Assembly (NCBI RefSeq): GCF_001637325.1
Contig: NZ_LRXL01000037.1
Span: 124,001-188,000, forward strand
Length of the DNA: 64,000 nucleotides
Direction: 5' to 3'
Source of the DNA: Cochleicola gelatinilyticus
Lineage (GTDB): Bacteria; Bacteroidota; Bacteroidia; Flavobacteriales; Flavobacteriaceae
Position numbers and translations under genes: made by a program. Position 1 is the stretch's first letter; each line of letters starts with the position of its first letter. The notes below the pieces were generated by a model. That model was not told where the DNA came from, did no database searches, and worked only from the letters and a program-made list of their open reading frames with translations. Shown here one piece after another: positions 54,292 to 63,307 of this stretch.

Positions 54292-54663
54292 TTATCTTCT
54301 ACTCACCGAATACCTTCCAGCACCAAGCAGCGCAATAGCTACAAAGGCAAATAAGTATAATAGAGCCAATTCTTTTCTTGCCAAAGGATCATTTCCGTGT
54401 ACTACAAAAGCAGCAACTCCCATTACAATAATTGAAGGAATTGCACTAAGGCGTACTCGAAATCCTATAATTAAAAGTAGCGGACAAATAACTTCTCCAA
54501 TCACTGTGAGTATTAAAGACACCGTCGAACCAATGCCAAGCGGATCACCAAAATCCAAATTTCCTTGAACAAGATTCATAAGTTTAGGGATACCATGCGT
54601 AAGCATCATGGCTGAAAAAGTAACACGTAGAAAAAGAAGACCGAAGTGATAAGTAGGATTCAT
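54292..54663 (-). CDS. DoxX family membrane protein
   Basis: A 123-residue protein with four membrane helices (about 8-27, 40-62, 67-86 and 95-113). The pattern FLRVTFSAMMLTHGIPKLMN, then EVICPLLLIIGFRVRLSAIP, matches DoxX. The function of the family is broad and uncertain (some members act with thiosulfate or quinones). The frame extends 12 codons upstream to a TTG; the ATG at 54661-54663 was chosen because it gives the usual DoxX start. Confidence 0.85.
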   Translation of the reverse strand: MNPTYHFGLLFLRVTFSAMMLTHGIPKLMNLVQGNLDFGDPLGIGSTVSLILTVIGEVICPLLLIIGFRVRLSAIPSIIVMGVAAFVVHGNDPLARKELALLYLFAFVAIALLGAGRYSVSRR

Positions 54664-54866
54664 AATAGTAGTTTTGGTTTGGACTTCGAAAATAAGCAAA
54701 GAAATCTAATTGAAAAGTGTCGAATAACATTTTCGTTACATTTTCTTAAAATCTACTATCAAATTGAAGCATTTCGTAAGAATTGTTCATACTAATTTAA
54801 AATTTAGATAAAAGTAAGGGTGCATCGAGAGGCTACTTTTATACGAAACTAAACAACTAAATTATT

Positions 54867-57800
54867 ATGACAAGAATTACCTTACTAATTACATTACTTT
54901 TTAGTAGTGTCCTTTTTTCACAAATTGAAACCATAAGCCTTACAAGTTTCGAATCGCCAGAAGTGATTTCTGGACAATATACAGATCTGGGAGATCCTGC
55001 GGTAGCTCATGAGCTTTTAAGTAATGCAGACGAACCGATAATAAACTTCACAGCAAATAATGAAGAGATGGGATTTTCGGCAAGTTATTTTCCCTACGAT
55101 AGTCCTTCCAACGGACTTACAGATGGAGATTTTGTTGGCGTTACCAATTTTACTTCTACTGTAGGTATGTACACAGACGGTGCGAACGGCTACCAAATAT
55201 CAGACACCGACGGAACAATGGTTGTAGAGTTCGATGTTGTTGATTTTGCAGGATTTACCAACACCAATATTTCGATAGATTACTTTATTGCAGCAACAGG
55301 GTACGAAGGTGATGGGACTGAAAATACCGAAGAAAGCGACCGAATGCGAATGTATGTTAGGGACCTAACCAACATGACCGAAATAGATATTTTTAATTCT
55401 GAAGGCACCGATATCAACGATCTTATGGTAGAGGGTGCTTGGGTAACGGGAACAGCTTTACTTCCCGATGGAATTGAAGCACAACTCGTTGTTGAAGTAC
55501 GTGTGAATTCAGGAAGTGAAGCACTATACCTTGATAACATCCTAGCAGAAGGAGAACCTGCAACTACCGAAACTTCAGAACTCGTAATTACTGAAATATT
55601 TGCAGGGCAAGAAGGTGCCGATCTTACCGCAGATTGGTTCGAAATTACCAATAATGGAGATACTGCATGGGTTTCCGGAGTAGATGGAGATTTGTATTAC
55701 GACGATGAATCTGCTTCCGGATCTGAAGCTGATATTATTACAGGCATTACTGAAATTGCTCCCGGTGCTTCAGCCATCGTTTTAGTGACAGGGACAACCG
55801 ATGATATAGCAACCTTCACCAATGTATGGGGAACCGTAATCGATTTAACAGATGTTCAAATTGGCACAACCGATGGTGCAGGACTTGGTGGTGGAGGAGA
55901 CACCGTAACCCTTTGGGTGGGTGATCCACTTACAACTACTCCCGTGAATAGCGGAACCTATCCTGATACAGAATTAAATGATGGACAATCATACGACGTG
56001 GAACTGGCTGCTTTTAGCGTAGTAGGAAATGCAAATGGAGCTGTTGAGACTGTTCAAGGAGGTGGAGACACTTCAGACGTTAAAAACATTGGTTCACCCG
56101 GAAATGGTATGGCAATCCCCCTTACTTCCGATTTAGTTATCACTGAAATATTTGCAGGACAAGAAGGTGCCGATCTTACCGCAGATTGGTTCGAAATTAC
56201 CAATAATGGAGATACTGCATGGGTTTCCGGAGTAGATGGAGATTTGTATTATGATGATGAATCTGCTTCCGGATCTGAAGCTGATATTATTACAGGCATT
56301 ACTGAAATTGCTCCCGGTACTTCAGCCATTGTTTTAGTAACAGGGACAACCGATGATATAGCAACCTTCACCAATGTATGGGGAACCGTAATCGATTTAA
56401 CAGACGTCCAAATTGGAACAACTGATGGTGCAGGACTTGGTGGTGGAGGAGACACCGTAACCCTTTGGGTGGGTGATCCACTTACAACTACTCCCGTGAA
56501 TAGCGGAACCTATCCTGATACAGAATTAAATGATGGACAATCGTACGACGTGGAACTGGCAGCCTTTAGTGTGGTAGGTAATGCAAATGGAGCTGTTGAG
56601 ACTATTGAAGCCGGAGGAGATAACGCGGATGTAACCAACATAGGTTCGCCCGGAAATGGACTTGAAGTGAATACAGTTGCCATTGGATTTGACGGGGCTT
56701 TTACTTCTGTAGTAGAAAATGAAGGAAGTGTAACAGTTACTGTTCAAATTTCAGCAGCACCTACAACCGATGTAATGGTAGACGTAGCATTACTTTCAGG
56801 AGGTTCGGCGATCGAAGGAACAGATTTCGATTATACCACTTCCACAGTGATTTTTCCTCAAGGAAGCACCACACCACAGACGGTTACAATCCCTATAGCC
56901 GATACTGCCGATGACAATAGTGATGTGTTCTTTGTAGTGCAGCTTCAGAATTTGGCAGATGCACAACTTACTGGAACTGGAATGTACTCGGTCTATATTT
57001 TAGATGACGATACTGTTGTACCCGAAGCAAATGCTTCAGAATTAGATGTAAATTTCTTAAGCAGTTATTTAGTAGATGCCAATGGTACAGCAGAAATTAC
57101 CGCATACGATGCTAGTACGCAACGCCTATATGTAACCAATGCAACAAGTGTTGAGGTACTCGATTTTTCAGATCCACAGAATATAACTTCATTAGCATCG
57201 GTAGATCTTCCTCCGGGAACTTCAGGAGTACAAAGCATTGCTGTTAATAACGGAATAGTTGCTGCTGCTGTAGCTGCTGATCCTCCAACAAATAACGGAT
57301 TTGTAGTATTTACCGATTTGGATGGAATTAACACAACCATTGTTGAAGTAGGGTCGTTACCCGATATGCTTACGTTCACACCAGATGGCTCAAAAGTGTT
57401 AGTTGCAAATGAAGGGCAACCTAGTAACGATTACACAATCGATCCGGAAGGAAGCGTTTCTGTGATCGATGTGTCTGGCGGATTAAGTACCATTTCTCAG
57501 GCAAGTGTAACATCCTTAAATTTTAATGCATTCGATGCTTCTGACGCTTCTCTAAAAGCAGCTGGAGTTCGTATCTATGGTCCCAATGCATCCGTGTCGC
57601 AAGACATGGAACCAGAATACATCGCTGTGTCTGATGATTCATCAATGGCATACGTAACGTTACAAGAAAACAATGCCTACGCAATTGTGGATATTTCGGC
57701 AATGGAGGTTACCAACATACTCCCTTTCGGACTAAAGGATCACAGCCTGCCAGAAAATTCGTTAGACCTTAACGATGAAACCGATTTTATCTTTAATGCG

Positions 57801-58766
57801 TCTTGGCCAGTTAAAGGAATGTTTATGCCCGACGCGATCGCTTATTATGAAACTAACGGAACCGCCTACATTCTTACCGCAAACGAAGGAGATGCACGTG
57901 AGTACGATGCGTTCGAAGAAGAGGTAAATATTGGTGATGATGGATATGTGTTAGATCCTTCTGTGTTTAATAACGAAGACATTTTATCGCTAGGAACCAA
58001 TCTTGCGAGAATAAAAATAAGTAGTGCTTCTGGAGACAGCGATGGGGATGGTATGTACGAAGAGATTCATATTTTCGGCGGAAGGTCTTTTAGTATTTTT
58101 GAAGCTGAAACAGCAACTTTAGTGTATGATAGTGGAAACGATTTTGAAGTAATTACAGCTGCAGATCCTGTATATGGATCAATTTTTAATGCAAGCAATG
58201 AAAACAATAATTATAAGAACCGAAGCGACAACAAAGGTCCCGAGCCAGAAGGGATTCTCGTACAAACACTAGGTAGCAATACCTATGCTTTTATTATTTT
58301 AGAGCGAATAGGAGGGATGATGATTTATAACATCACCGATCCAATTAATCCCGTGTTCCTTCAATACGTAAACAATCGTGATGCTATAGAAGGAGGAGAA
58401 GAAGGTGGAGATCTAGGACCAGAAGGAATTCTATTTGTAACGGCAGAAGAAAGTCCGACAGGAAGTCCACTGCTTGTAGTGTCTAATGAGGTAAGTGCAA
58501 CAGTAAGTGTGTATTCGATCGATGCTGAAATTCTAGGCGTAAACGAGTTTAATGAAATGGCTTCGGAAACATTTAGTTTGTATCCAAATCCAACACAAGG
58601 AATGGTGTTTATGAATAAGCCAGGTGACTATAAAATTTACGATAGCTTAGGAAGATTATTACAAGATCTTAAAAATGTAGCCTCTATTTCTGTTTCAGGA
58701 TTAGCCTCTGGAACTTATATCGTTCAAGATAAAAACGGAGTTTCTAAAAAATTACTTGTGGAGTAA
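54867..58766 (+). CDS. secreted choice-of-anchor I protein with duplicated lamin-tail domain and T9SS type A domain
   Basis: A 1299-residue exported protein. After the signal peptide (1-18) comes a beta-rich domain to about 235. Two almost identical 184-residue modules follow (about 239-422 and 423-606), each with ELVITEIFAGQEGADLTADW or a variant and resembling a lamin-tail domain. A Calx-beta domain (about 608-715, ending YILDDD), a beta-propeller-like choice-of-anchor I domain (about 725-1220, with LPDMLTFTPDGSKVLVANEG) and a type A sorting domain (last 75 residues, FSLYPNPTQGMVFM) complete it. Related proteins include putative phosphatases/nucleases; no catalytic assignment is made here. 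Confidence 0.88.
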   Translation: MTRITLLITLLFSSVLFSQIETISLTSFESPEVISGQYTDLGDPAVAHELLSNADEPIINFTANNEEMGFSASYFPYDSPSNGLTDGDFVGVTNFTSTVGMYTDGANGYQISDTDGTMVVEFDVVDFAGFTNTNISIDYFIAATGYEGDGTENTEESDRMRMYVRDLTNMTEIDIFNSEGTDINDLMVEGAWVTGTALLPDGIEAQLVVEVRVNSGSEALYLDNILAEGEPATTETSELVITEIFAGQEGADLTADWFEITNNGDTAWVSGVDGDLYYDDESASGSEADIITGITEIAPGASAIVLVTGTTDDIATFTNVWGTVIDLTDVQIGTTDGAGLGGGGDTVTLWVGDPLTTTPVNSGTYPDTELNDGQSYDVELAAFSVVGNANGAVETVQGGGDTSDVKNIGSPGNGMAIPLTSDLVITEIFAGQEGADLTADWFEITNNGDTAWVSGVDGDLYYDDESASGSEADIITGITEIAPGTSAIVLVTGTTDDIATFTNVWGTVIDLTDVQIGTTDGAGLGGGGDTVTLWVGDPLTTTPVNSGTYPDTELNDGQSYDVELAAFSVVGNANGAVETIEAGGDNADVTNIGSPGNGLEVNTVAIGFDGAFTSVVENEGSVTVTVQISAAPTTDVMVDVALLSGGSAIEGTDFDYTTSTVIFPQGSTTPQTVTIPIADTADDNSDVFFVVQLQNLADAQLTGTGMYSVYILDDDTVVPEANASELDVNFLSSYLVDANGTAEITAYDASTQRLYVTNATSVEVLDFSDPQNITSLASVDLPPGTSGVQSIAVNNGIVAAAVAADPPTNNGFVVFTDLDGINTTIVEVGSLPDMLTFTPDGSKVLVANEGQPSNDYTIDPEGSVSVIDVSGGLSTISQASVTSLNFNAFDASDASLKAAGVRIYGPNASVSQDMEPEYIAVSDDSSMAYVTLQENNAYAIVDISAMEVTNILPFGLKDHSLPENSLDLNDETDFIFNASWPVKGMFMPDAIAYYETNGTAYILTANEGDAREYDAFEEEVNIGDDGYVLDPSVFNNEDILSLGTNLARIKISSASGDSDGDGMYEEIHIFGGRSFSIFEAETATLVYDSGNDFEVITAADPVYGSIFNASNENNNYKNRSDNKGPEPEGILVQTLGSNTYAFIILERIGGMMIYNITDPINPVFLQYVNNRDAIEGGEEGGDLGPEGILFVTAEESPTGSPLLVVSNEVSATVSVYSIDAEILGVNEFNEMASETFSLYPNPTQGMVFMNKPGDYKIYDSLGRLLQDLKNVASISVSGLASGTYIVQDKNGVSKKLLVE
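55583..56682 (+). repeat. tandem in-frame duplication, two units of 552 bp
   Basis: The DNA from CTGAAATATTTGCAGG at 55591 recurs from 56143, an offset of exactly 552. Over about 500 bases I count only some twenty differences, most at third codon positions, so the copies are very similar and the duplication is recent or homogenised. Confidence 0.93.
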
Positions 58767-58785
58767 GTTTGTTTAGTTTTTCAAG

Positions 58786-58818
58786 AAAAGCCGCTTCTAT
58801 CATAGAGGCGGCTTTTTA
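58786..58818 (+). terminator. rho-independent terminator
   Basis: AAAAGCCGCTTCTAT pairs with ATAGAGGCGGCTTTT (one G-U pair), followed by TTAATTTT. It ends the choice-of-anchor I gene, 20 bases after its stop. Confidence 0.88.
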
Positions 58819-58827
58819 ATTTTAATG

Positions 58828-58835
58828 TATTTTTG
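58828..58835 (+). promoter_or_regulatory. possible -7 box of menA
   Basis: TATTTTTG fits TAnnTTTG 18 bases before the menA ATG. No TTG element is seen at the usual distance. Confidence 0.4.
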
Positions 58836-58853
58836 CCGAAGTAAAAGTACGAT

Positions 58854-59756
58854 ATGATCAAAATAAAAGCTTGGATTTCTGCGGCTCGTCTGCGAACATT
58901 GCCTTTGTCACTTTCTGGAATTATTACTGCGGCAGCAGCAGCTTTAGCGGAAGGTGTTTTCTCAAAACTTATTTTTATTCTGGCGATCCTAACGACGCTG
59001 GGTTTTCAAATCCTATCTAATTTTGCGAACGATTACGGTGACGGAGTAAAAGGAACCGACAATGCAGATAGAGTGGGGCCGGCTCGTGCGATGCAAAGTG
59101 GATTACTAAACGCTAAAGAATTAAAAACTGGAATGATTATTACAGCTGCGATCACGTTATTGATCGCAAGCATGCTTATTTTTGCTGCCTTCGGAAATGA
59201 AAATTTTGTCCTTTCTGTCATCTTTTTTAACTTAGGAATAGCTGCCGTAATTGCCGCTATTACGTATACGGTTGGTAAGAATGCCTACGGTTACCGTGCT
59301 ATGGGAGACGTGTTTGTATTTATATTTTTTGGTCTGGTCGGAGTGGTTGGATGCTATTATCTATTCGCTCAACAAATAGCAGATTTTATCTTACTTCCAG
59401 CCATTACTATCGGACTTTTAAGTGCAGCGGTACTTAATTTAAACAATATGCGAGATCGCCTAGCAGATCAAAAAGTGAATAAGAATACATTAGCGGTAGT
59501 GCTTGGAGAGCCGAAAGTAAAACACTATCATACAGCTTTGGTGCTGGGAGCTTTTATTTGCGCTCTTGTTTATTTTCTTCTAAAGGCGACACATTGGACA
59601 CATTTTTTTCCTTTACTAGCATTTCTTCCATTATTTGTGCACTTGGTAACTGTATACAAAACCACATCACCTCCCTTGTTAGATCCCGAATTAAAAAAAG
59701 TAGCATTAAGTACTTTCTTATTTTCCTTACTGTTCTTTATTTCGATGTGCTTTTAA
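58854..59756 (+). CDS. menA: 1,4-dihydroxy-2-naphthoate prenyltransferase
   Basis: MenA attaches the prenyl chain in menaquinone synthesis at the inner membrane. The 300-residue protein has about eight to nine membrane helices and the UbiA-type motifs NFANDYGDGVKGTDNADR (first Asp-rich site) and NLNNMRDRLADQKVNKNTLA (second Asp site). The N-terminus AWISAARLRTLPLSLSGII is typical of MenA. Menaquinone genes menC and menE lie downstream in the same orientation. Confidence 0.95.
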   Translation: MIKIKAWISAARLRTLPLSLSGIITAAAAALAEGVFSKLIFILAILTTLGFQILSNFANDYGDGVKGTDNADRVGPARAMQSGLLNAKELKTGMIITAAITLLIASMLIFAAFGNENFVLSVIFFNLGIAAVIAAITYTVGKNAYGYRAMGDVFVFIFFGLVGVVGCYYLFAQQIADFILLPAITIGLLSAAVLNLNNMRDRLADQKVNKNTLAVVLGEPKVKHYHTALVLGAFICALVYFLLKATHWTHFFPLLAFLPLFVHLVTVYKTTSPPLLDPELKKVALSTFLFSLLFFISMCF

Positions 59757-59827
59757 AGTGAAGTTTTAGAATTTCTTAACGCATTACCTGCCACCTCTAC
59801 ATTATCTTTAAGGCAAAACCAAAAGAT

Positions 59828-60508
59828 ATGAAAGTTACTTTTTACGGGCAGAATAGTCTGTCATTAGAAATAGGAAATAAACACATTATTGTCGACCCCT
59901 TTATTACAGGAAACGATTTAGCAAAAGATAAGGTAGATATTATGGCCCTTAAAGCAGATTACATCTTATTAACACATGCCCATCAAGATCATATTCTAGA
60001 TGCAGAAGCTATTGCAAAAAATACGGGAGCAACGATTGTAAGTAATTTTGAAATTGCAAATCATTACGAAGAAAAAGGATTTGAAGTACACCCAATGAAT
60101 CACGGGGGAAATTGGCAATTTGATTTCGGAAATGTAAAATATGTTAACGCTATTCATACCAGCTCTTTCCCTGACGGAAGCTATGGTGGACAACCGGGAG
60201 GTTTTGTTATTGAAGGAGAGCATAAGAATATTTACATCGCTGGTGACACTGCATTAACAATGGATATGAAATTAATTCCTTTACACACCAAACTCGATCT
60301 TGCAATATTACCTATTGGCGACAATTTTACAATGGGTGTGGATGATGCAATCATTGCAAGCGATTTTGTACAGTGCGATAAAATATTAGGCGTGCATTAC
60401 GATACATTCGGGTACATTGAAATTGACCACGAAGAAGCCAAGAAAAAATTCTACGATGTGAATAAAGATCTCATGTTGTTGGACATTGGAGAAAGTATTG
60501 AGTTGTAA
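59828..60508 (+). CDS. UPF0173 metal-dependent hydrolase
   Basis: A 226-residue metallo-beta-lactamase-fold protein: VDPFITGND, THAHQDHILDAEAI (metal site), AIHTSSFPDG, YIAGDTALTMDM and GVHYDTFGYIEID. This is the YtkL/UPF0173 family; substrate unknown. It lies 71 bases after menA, followed by the 171-bp repeat array. Its presence between menA and menC suggests, but does not prove, a link to quinone metabolism. Confidence 0.92.
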   Translation: MKVTFYGQNSLSLEIGNKHIIVDPFITGNDLAKDKVDIMALKADYILLTHAHQDHILDAEAIAKNTGATIVSNFEIANHYEEKGFEVHPMNHGGNWQFDFGNVKYVNAIHTSSFPDGSYGGQPGGFVIEGEHKNIYIAGDTALTMDMKLIPLHTKLDLAILPIGDNFTMGVDDAIIASDFVQCDKILGVHYDTFGYIEIDHEEAKKKFYDVNKDLMLLDIGESIEL

Positions 60509-60520
60509 TGTTCTAATAAA

Positions 60521-61245
60521 TACAATTATGAAAATAAAGGTCCGTCTGAGCGTGTCGAAGACTTTTTTAGTTGAAGCGAAATTCCAACGCGCTTCGACAG
60601 GCTCAGCGTGATTTTAAGGCGATAAATTGGCATTATAGTACAATGAGAAGTATGTTCCGTAATTGGAAGAATTTATTTCTTATTTAGAAAATACAACTAT
60701 GAAAACAACGGTCCGTCTGAGCCTGTCGAAGACCTTTTTAATTGAAGAGAAGTTCGAATGCGCTTCGACAGGCTCAGCGTAACTTTAAGGCGATAAATTG
60801 ACATTATAGTACAATGAGAAGTATATTCCATAATTGGAAAAATTTATTTCTTATTCAGTAAACACAACTATGAAAACAACAGTCTGTCTGAGCCTGTCGA
60901 AGACCTTTTTAGTTGAAGAGAAGTTCGAATGCGCTTCGACTGGCTCAGCGTGACTTTAAGGTAGTGAATTGGCTTTTCAGTAAAACGAGAAGTTTGTCCC
61001 GTAATTGGAAAAATTTATTTCTTATTTAGAAAATACAACTATGAAAACAACGGTCCTTCTGAGCCTGTCGAAGACCTTTTTAATTGAAGCGAAGTTCGAA
61101 TGCGCTTCGACAGACTCAGCGTGACTTTAAGGCGGTGAATTGACTTTTCAGTACAATGAGAAGTATGTTCTGTAATTGGGAAATTTATTTCTTCTTCAGA
61201 AAATGCAACTATGAAAACAACGGTCCGTCTCAGCGTGATATTAGA
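60521..61245. repeat. tandem array of 171-bp units with palindromic arms
   Basis: Core CTTCGACAGGCTCAG begins at 60592, 60763, 60934 and 61105, an exact 171-base period. Each intact unit has the inverse arm CTGAGCCTGTCGAAG about 40 bases earlier, so a 15-bp hairpin can form. A fifth copy at 61204-61245 lacks the hairpin. Minor differences (for example CTTCGACTGGCTCAG in unit 3) occur. The core is shared with the array at 17 kb. The array separates the UPF0173 gene from menC. Confidence 0.93.
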
Positions 61246-61286
61246 GGTTTCATGTACTATTAATAGATACCATATTACCGAATCCG

Positions 61287-61294
61287 TATCTTTG
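61287..61294 (+). promoter_or_regulatory. possible -7 box of menC
   Basis: TATCTTTG fits TAnnTTTG and ends five bases before the menC ATG. If used, the transcript would be nearly leaderless. No clear TTG element upstream. Confidence 0.4.
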
Positions 61295-61299
61295 CCGTA

Positions 61300-62343
61300 A
61301 TGAAAGCGACCTACAAAAAACACATCCTCGAATTTAAACGTCCCGGCGGTACCTCCCGCGGAATCTTAAAAACGAAGGAAACTTGGTTTCTCATTTTGAA
61401 AGAGGGAACACGTCTGGGAATAGGAGAGTGTGGCATTTTACGCGGATTAAGTGTCGACGACCGTCCCGATTATGAAGCGAAACTACAATGGGTATGTGAT
61501 AATATTCAGCTGGGATTTCAACAATTATACGAAGCATTAAGTGAATTTCCGTCGCTTCAGTTTGGGGTAGAGATGGCGTTTCGCTCGTTGGCATCAGATT
61601 CACCTTTTAATTTATTTCCTTCAGCATTTACAGAGCACAAAGCAGCAATTCCCATTAATGGATTGGTTTGGATGGGGGAAGCCGATTTTATGAAACAACA
61701 GATTTCAGAAAAAATTGCAGCCGGATTTACCTGTATTAAAATGAAAATTGGCGCGATCGATTTCGAGACGGAGCTTCAGTTATTGAAAATGATTCGTAGG
61801 GAGTATTCGCCCACAGATATCGAATTACGTGTGGATGCCAATGGAGCTTTTTCCCCTTCCGAAGCAATAGAAAAACTGAAGGTACTTTCAGAGCTACACT
61901 TGCATTCTATAGAACAACCCATTCAACCGGGACAATGGTCTAAAATGGCTTTGCTTTGTGAAAATACTCCACTTCCTATTGCGCTCGATGAAGAACTTAT
62001 CGGGGTTTTTTCCGAAGAAAAAAAACAAGCCTTACTTACAGAAATTCAACCTCAGTATATTATTTTAAAACCTAGCTTAATTGGTGGTTTTCAAGGAGCT
62101 GACCAATGGATCCGTTTGGCCGAACAAAGCGGTATTGGATGGTGGATTACATCGGCACTTGAAAGCAATATAGGATTAAATGCAATTTCACAATACACCT
62201 TCACAAAAAATAGTATATTGCCGCAAGGATTGGGAACCGGAAGTTTGTTTACTAACAACATTCCATCCCCTTTAGCGGTTCGAAACGGAACTCTGGAGTA
62301 TCATAAAAATAACGAGTGGGATATCAATTTGATTACCAGCTAA
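61300..62343 (+). CDS. menC: o-succinylbenzoate synthase
   Basis: MenC dehydrates SHCHC to o-succinylbenzoate in menaquinone synthesis. The 347-residue enolase-superfamily protein has the KxK motif in FTCIKMKIGAIDF, metal ligands in RVDANGAF, SIEQPI and LDEE, and the lysine in ILKPSLIGGF, so the active site is complete. It is in the group menA, UPF0173, menC, CPBP, menE, all on the plus strand. The ATG is the first in-frame start after the array. Confidence 0.93.
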   Translation: MKATYKKHILEFKRPGGTSRGILKTKETWFLILKEGTRLGIGECGILRGLSVDDRPDYEAKLQWVCDNIQLGFQQLYEALSEFPSLQFGVEMAFRSLASDSPFNLFPSAFTEHKAAIPINGLVWMGEADFMKQQISEKIAAGFTCIKMKIGAIDFETELQLLKMIRREYSPTDIELRVDANGAFSPSEAIEKLKVLSELHLHSIEQPIQPGQWSKMALLCENTPLPIALDEELIGVFSEEKKQALLTEIQPQYIILKPSLIGGFQGADQWIRLAEQSGIGWWITSALESNIGLNAISQYTFTKNSILPQGLGTGSLFTNNIPSPLAVRNGTLEYHKNNEWDINLITS

Positions 62344-62372
62344 CGATCGGCCACTCTTAACATTTTTTTGTA

Positions 62373-63284
62373 ATGTATATAGCACAAGCATTTAGATATA
62401 AACACGATTGGTGGCGATACGCACTACCTTTTTTAGGTTTTTTAGGATTAATTGGGGCTAATTACTTTGTAATTGAACTACTTAATCTCGATGTAAATGA
62501 AATAATGAAAAGTGAATTGGAAAGAAAGGGCTCAAACCAATTCTTTTTAGAAAATTTAATCCCATTTGCTATTTTTCTAGCTCTATTGTTTTTGTGGATT
62601 TACTTTGTACACAAACAACCTATTAAAACAGTTACAACATCACGTAAGAAGATAGATTGGGGACGTTTTTGGTTTGGTTTTGGACTTATAGCAACCTTTA
62701 CTATCTTAATTACAGCAATAGATTATTATTCTAACCCTCAAGATTATGTGCTTCAATTTGATTTAGAACCTTTTCTTATTCTTGCTCTTATTGTCGTAAT
62801 TTTTATTCCACTTCAAACTAGTTTTGAAGAGTATTTATTTCGAGGCTATTTAATGCAGGGCATAGGAGTCCTTTTTAGAAACAGATGGATTCCTTTAATT
62901 TTTACTTCTGTAGTATTTGGAGGAATGCATTTCTTTAATCCTGAAGTTGATAAAATTGGACCAACTATTATGGTGTATTACATAGGTACCGGGTTCTTTT
63001 TAGGGATTATGACCTTAATGGACGAAGGCATGGAACTGGCACTTGGCTTTCATGCGGGAAACAATTTAGTGACCGCATTACTAGTTACTGCAGACTGGAC
63101 GGTGTTTCAAACCAATTCGGTTTTAAAAGATATTTCAGATCCTTCTGCAGGCATCGATATATTGGCGCCAGTGCTCATTATTTATCCGATCTTTCTCGGT
63201 ATCATGGCGTGGCGTTATAAATGGAAAGGCTGGGGAGATAAGCTCTTCGGAAAAGTGACACCTCCAATAGAAACGATTCAATAA
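62373..63284 (+). CDS. CPBP family intramembrane glutamic protease
   Basis: A 303-residue membrane protein with about eight helices. The CPBP (Abi/Rce1-like) motifs are SFEEYLFRGYLMQG (EExxxR), GGMHFFNPE and FHAGNNLVTALL, so the catalytic residues are present. Family members cleave in the membrane and some process prenylated substrates. It is set between menC (29 bases upstream) and menE (23 bases downstream), an arrangement I recall in other Flavobacteriaceae. Confidence 0.9.
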   Translation: MYIAQAFRYKHDWWRYALPFLGFLGLIGANYFVIELLNLDVNEIMKSELERKGSNQFFLENLIPFAIFLALLFLWIYFVHKQPIKTVTTSRKKIDWGRFWFGFGLIATFTILITAIDYYSNPQDYVLQFDLEPFLILALIVVIFIPLQTSFEEYLFRGYLMQGIGVLFRNRWIPLIFTSVVFGGMHFFNPEVDKIGPTIMVYYIGTGFFLGIMTLMDEGMELALGFHAGNNLVTALLVTADWTVFQTNSVLKDISDPSAGIDILAPVLIIYPIFLGIMAWRYKWKGWGDKLFGKVTPPIETIQ

Positions 63285-63307
63285 AACCTTGTAGCTTCCC
63301 CATATAG

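Noticed and set aside
60521-61245. The array at 60.5 kb as a CRISPR or a set of tRNA-like genes
   Set aside because: Units are 171 bases and nearly identical throughout; they show no cloverleaf and no spacer diversity.
61039-61323. Open frame of 94 codons on the minus strand across the 171-bp array
   Set aside because: It is produced by the repeat sequence itself and overlaps the menC start; the translation has no domain.
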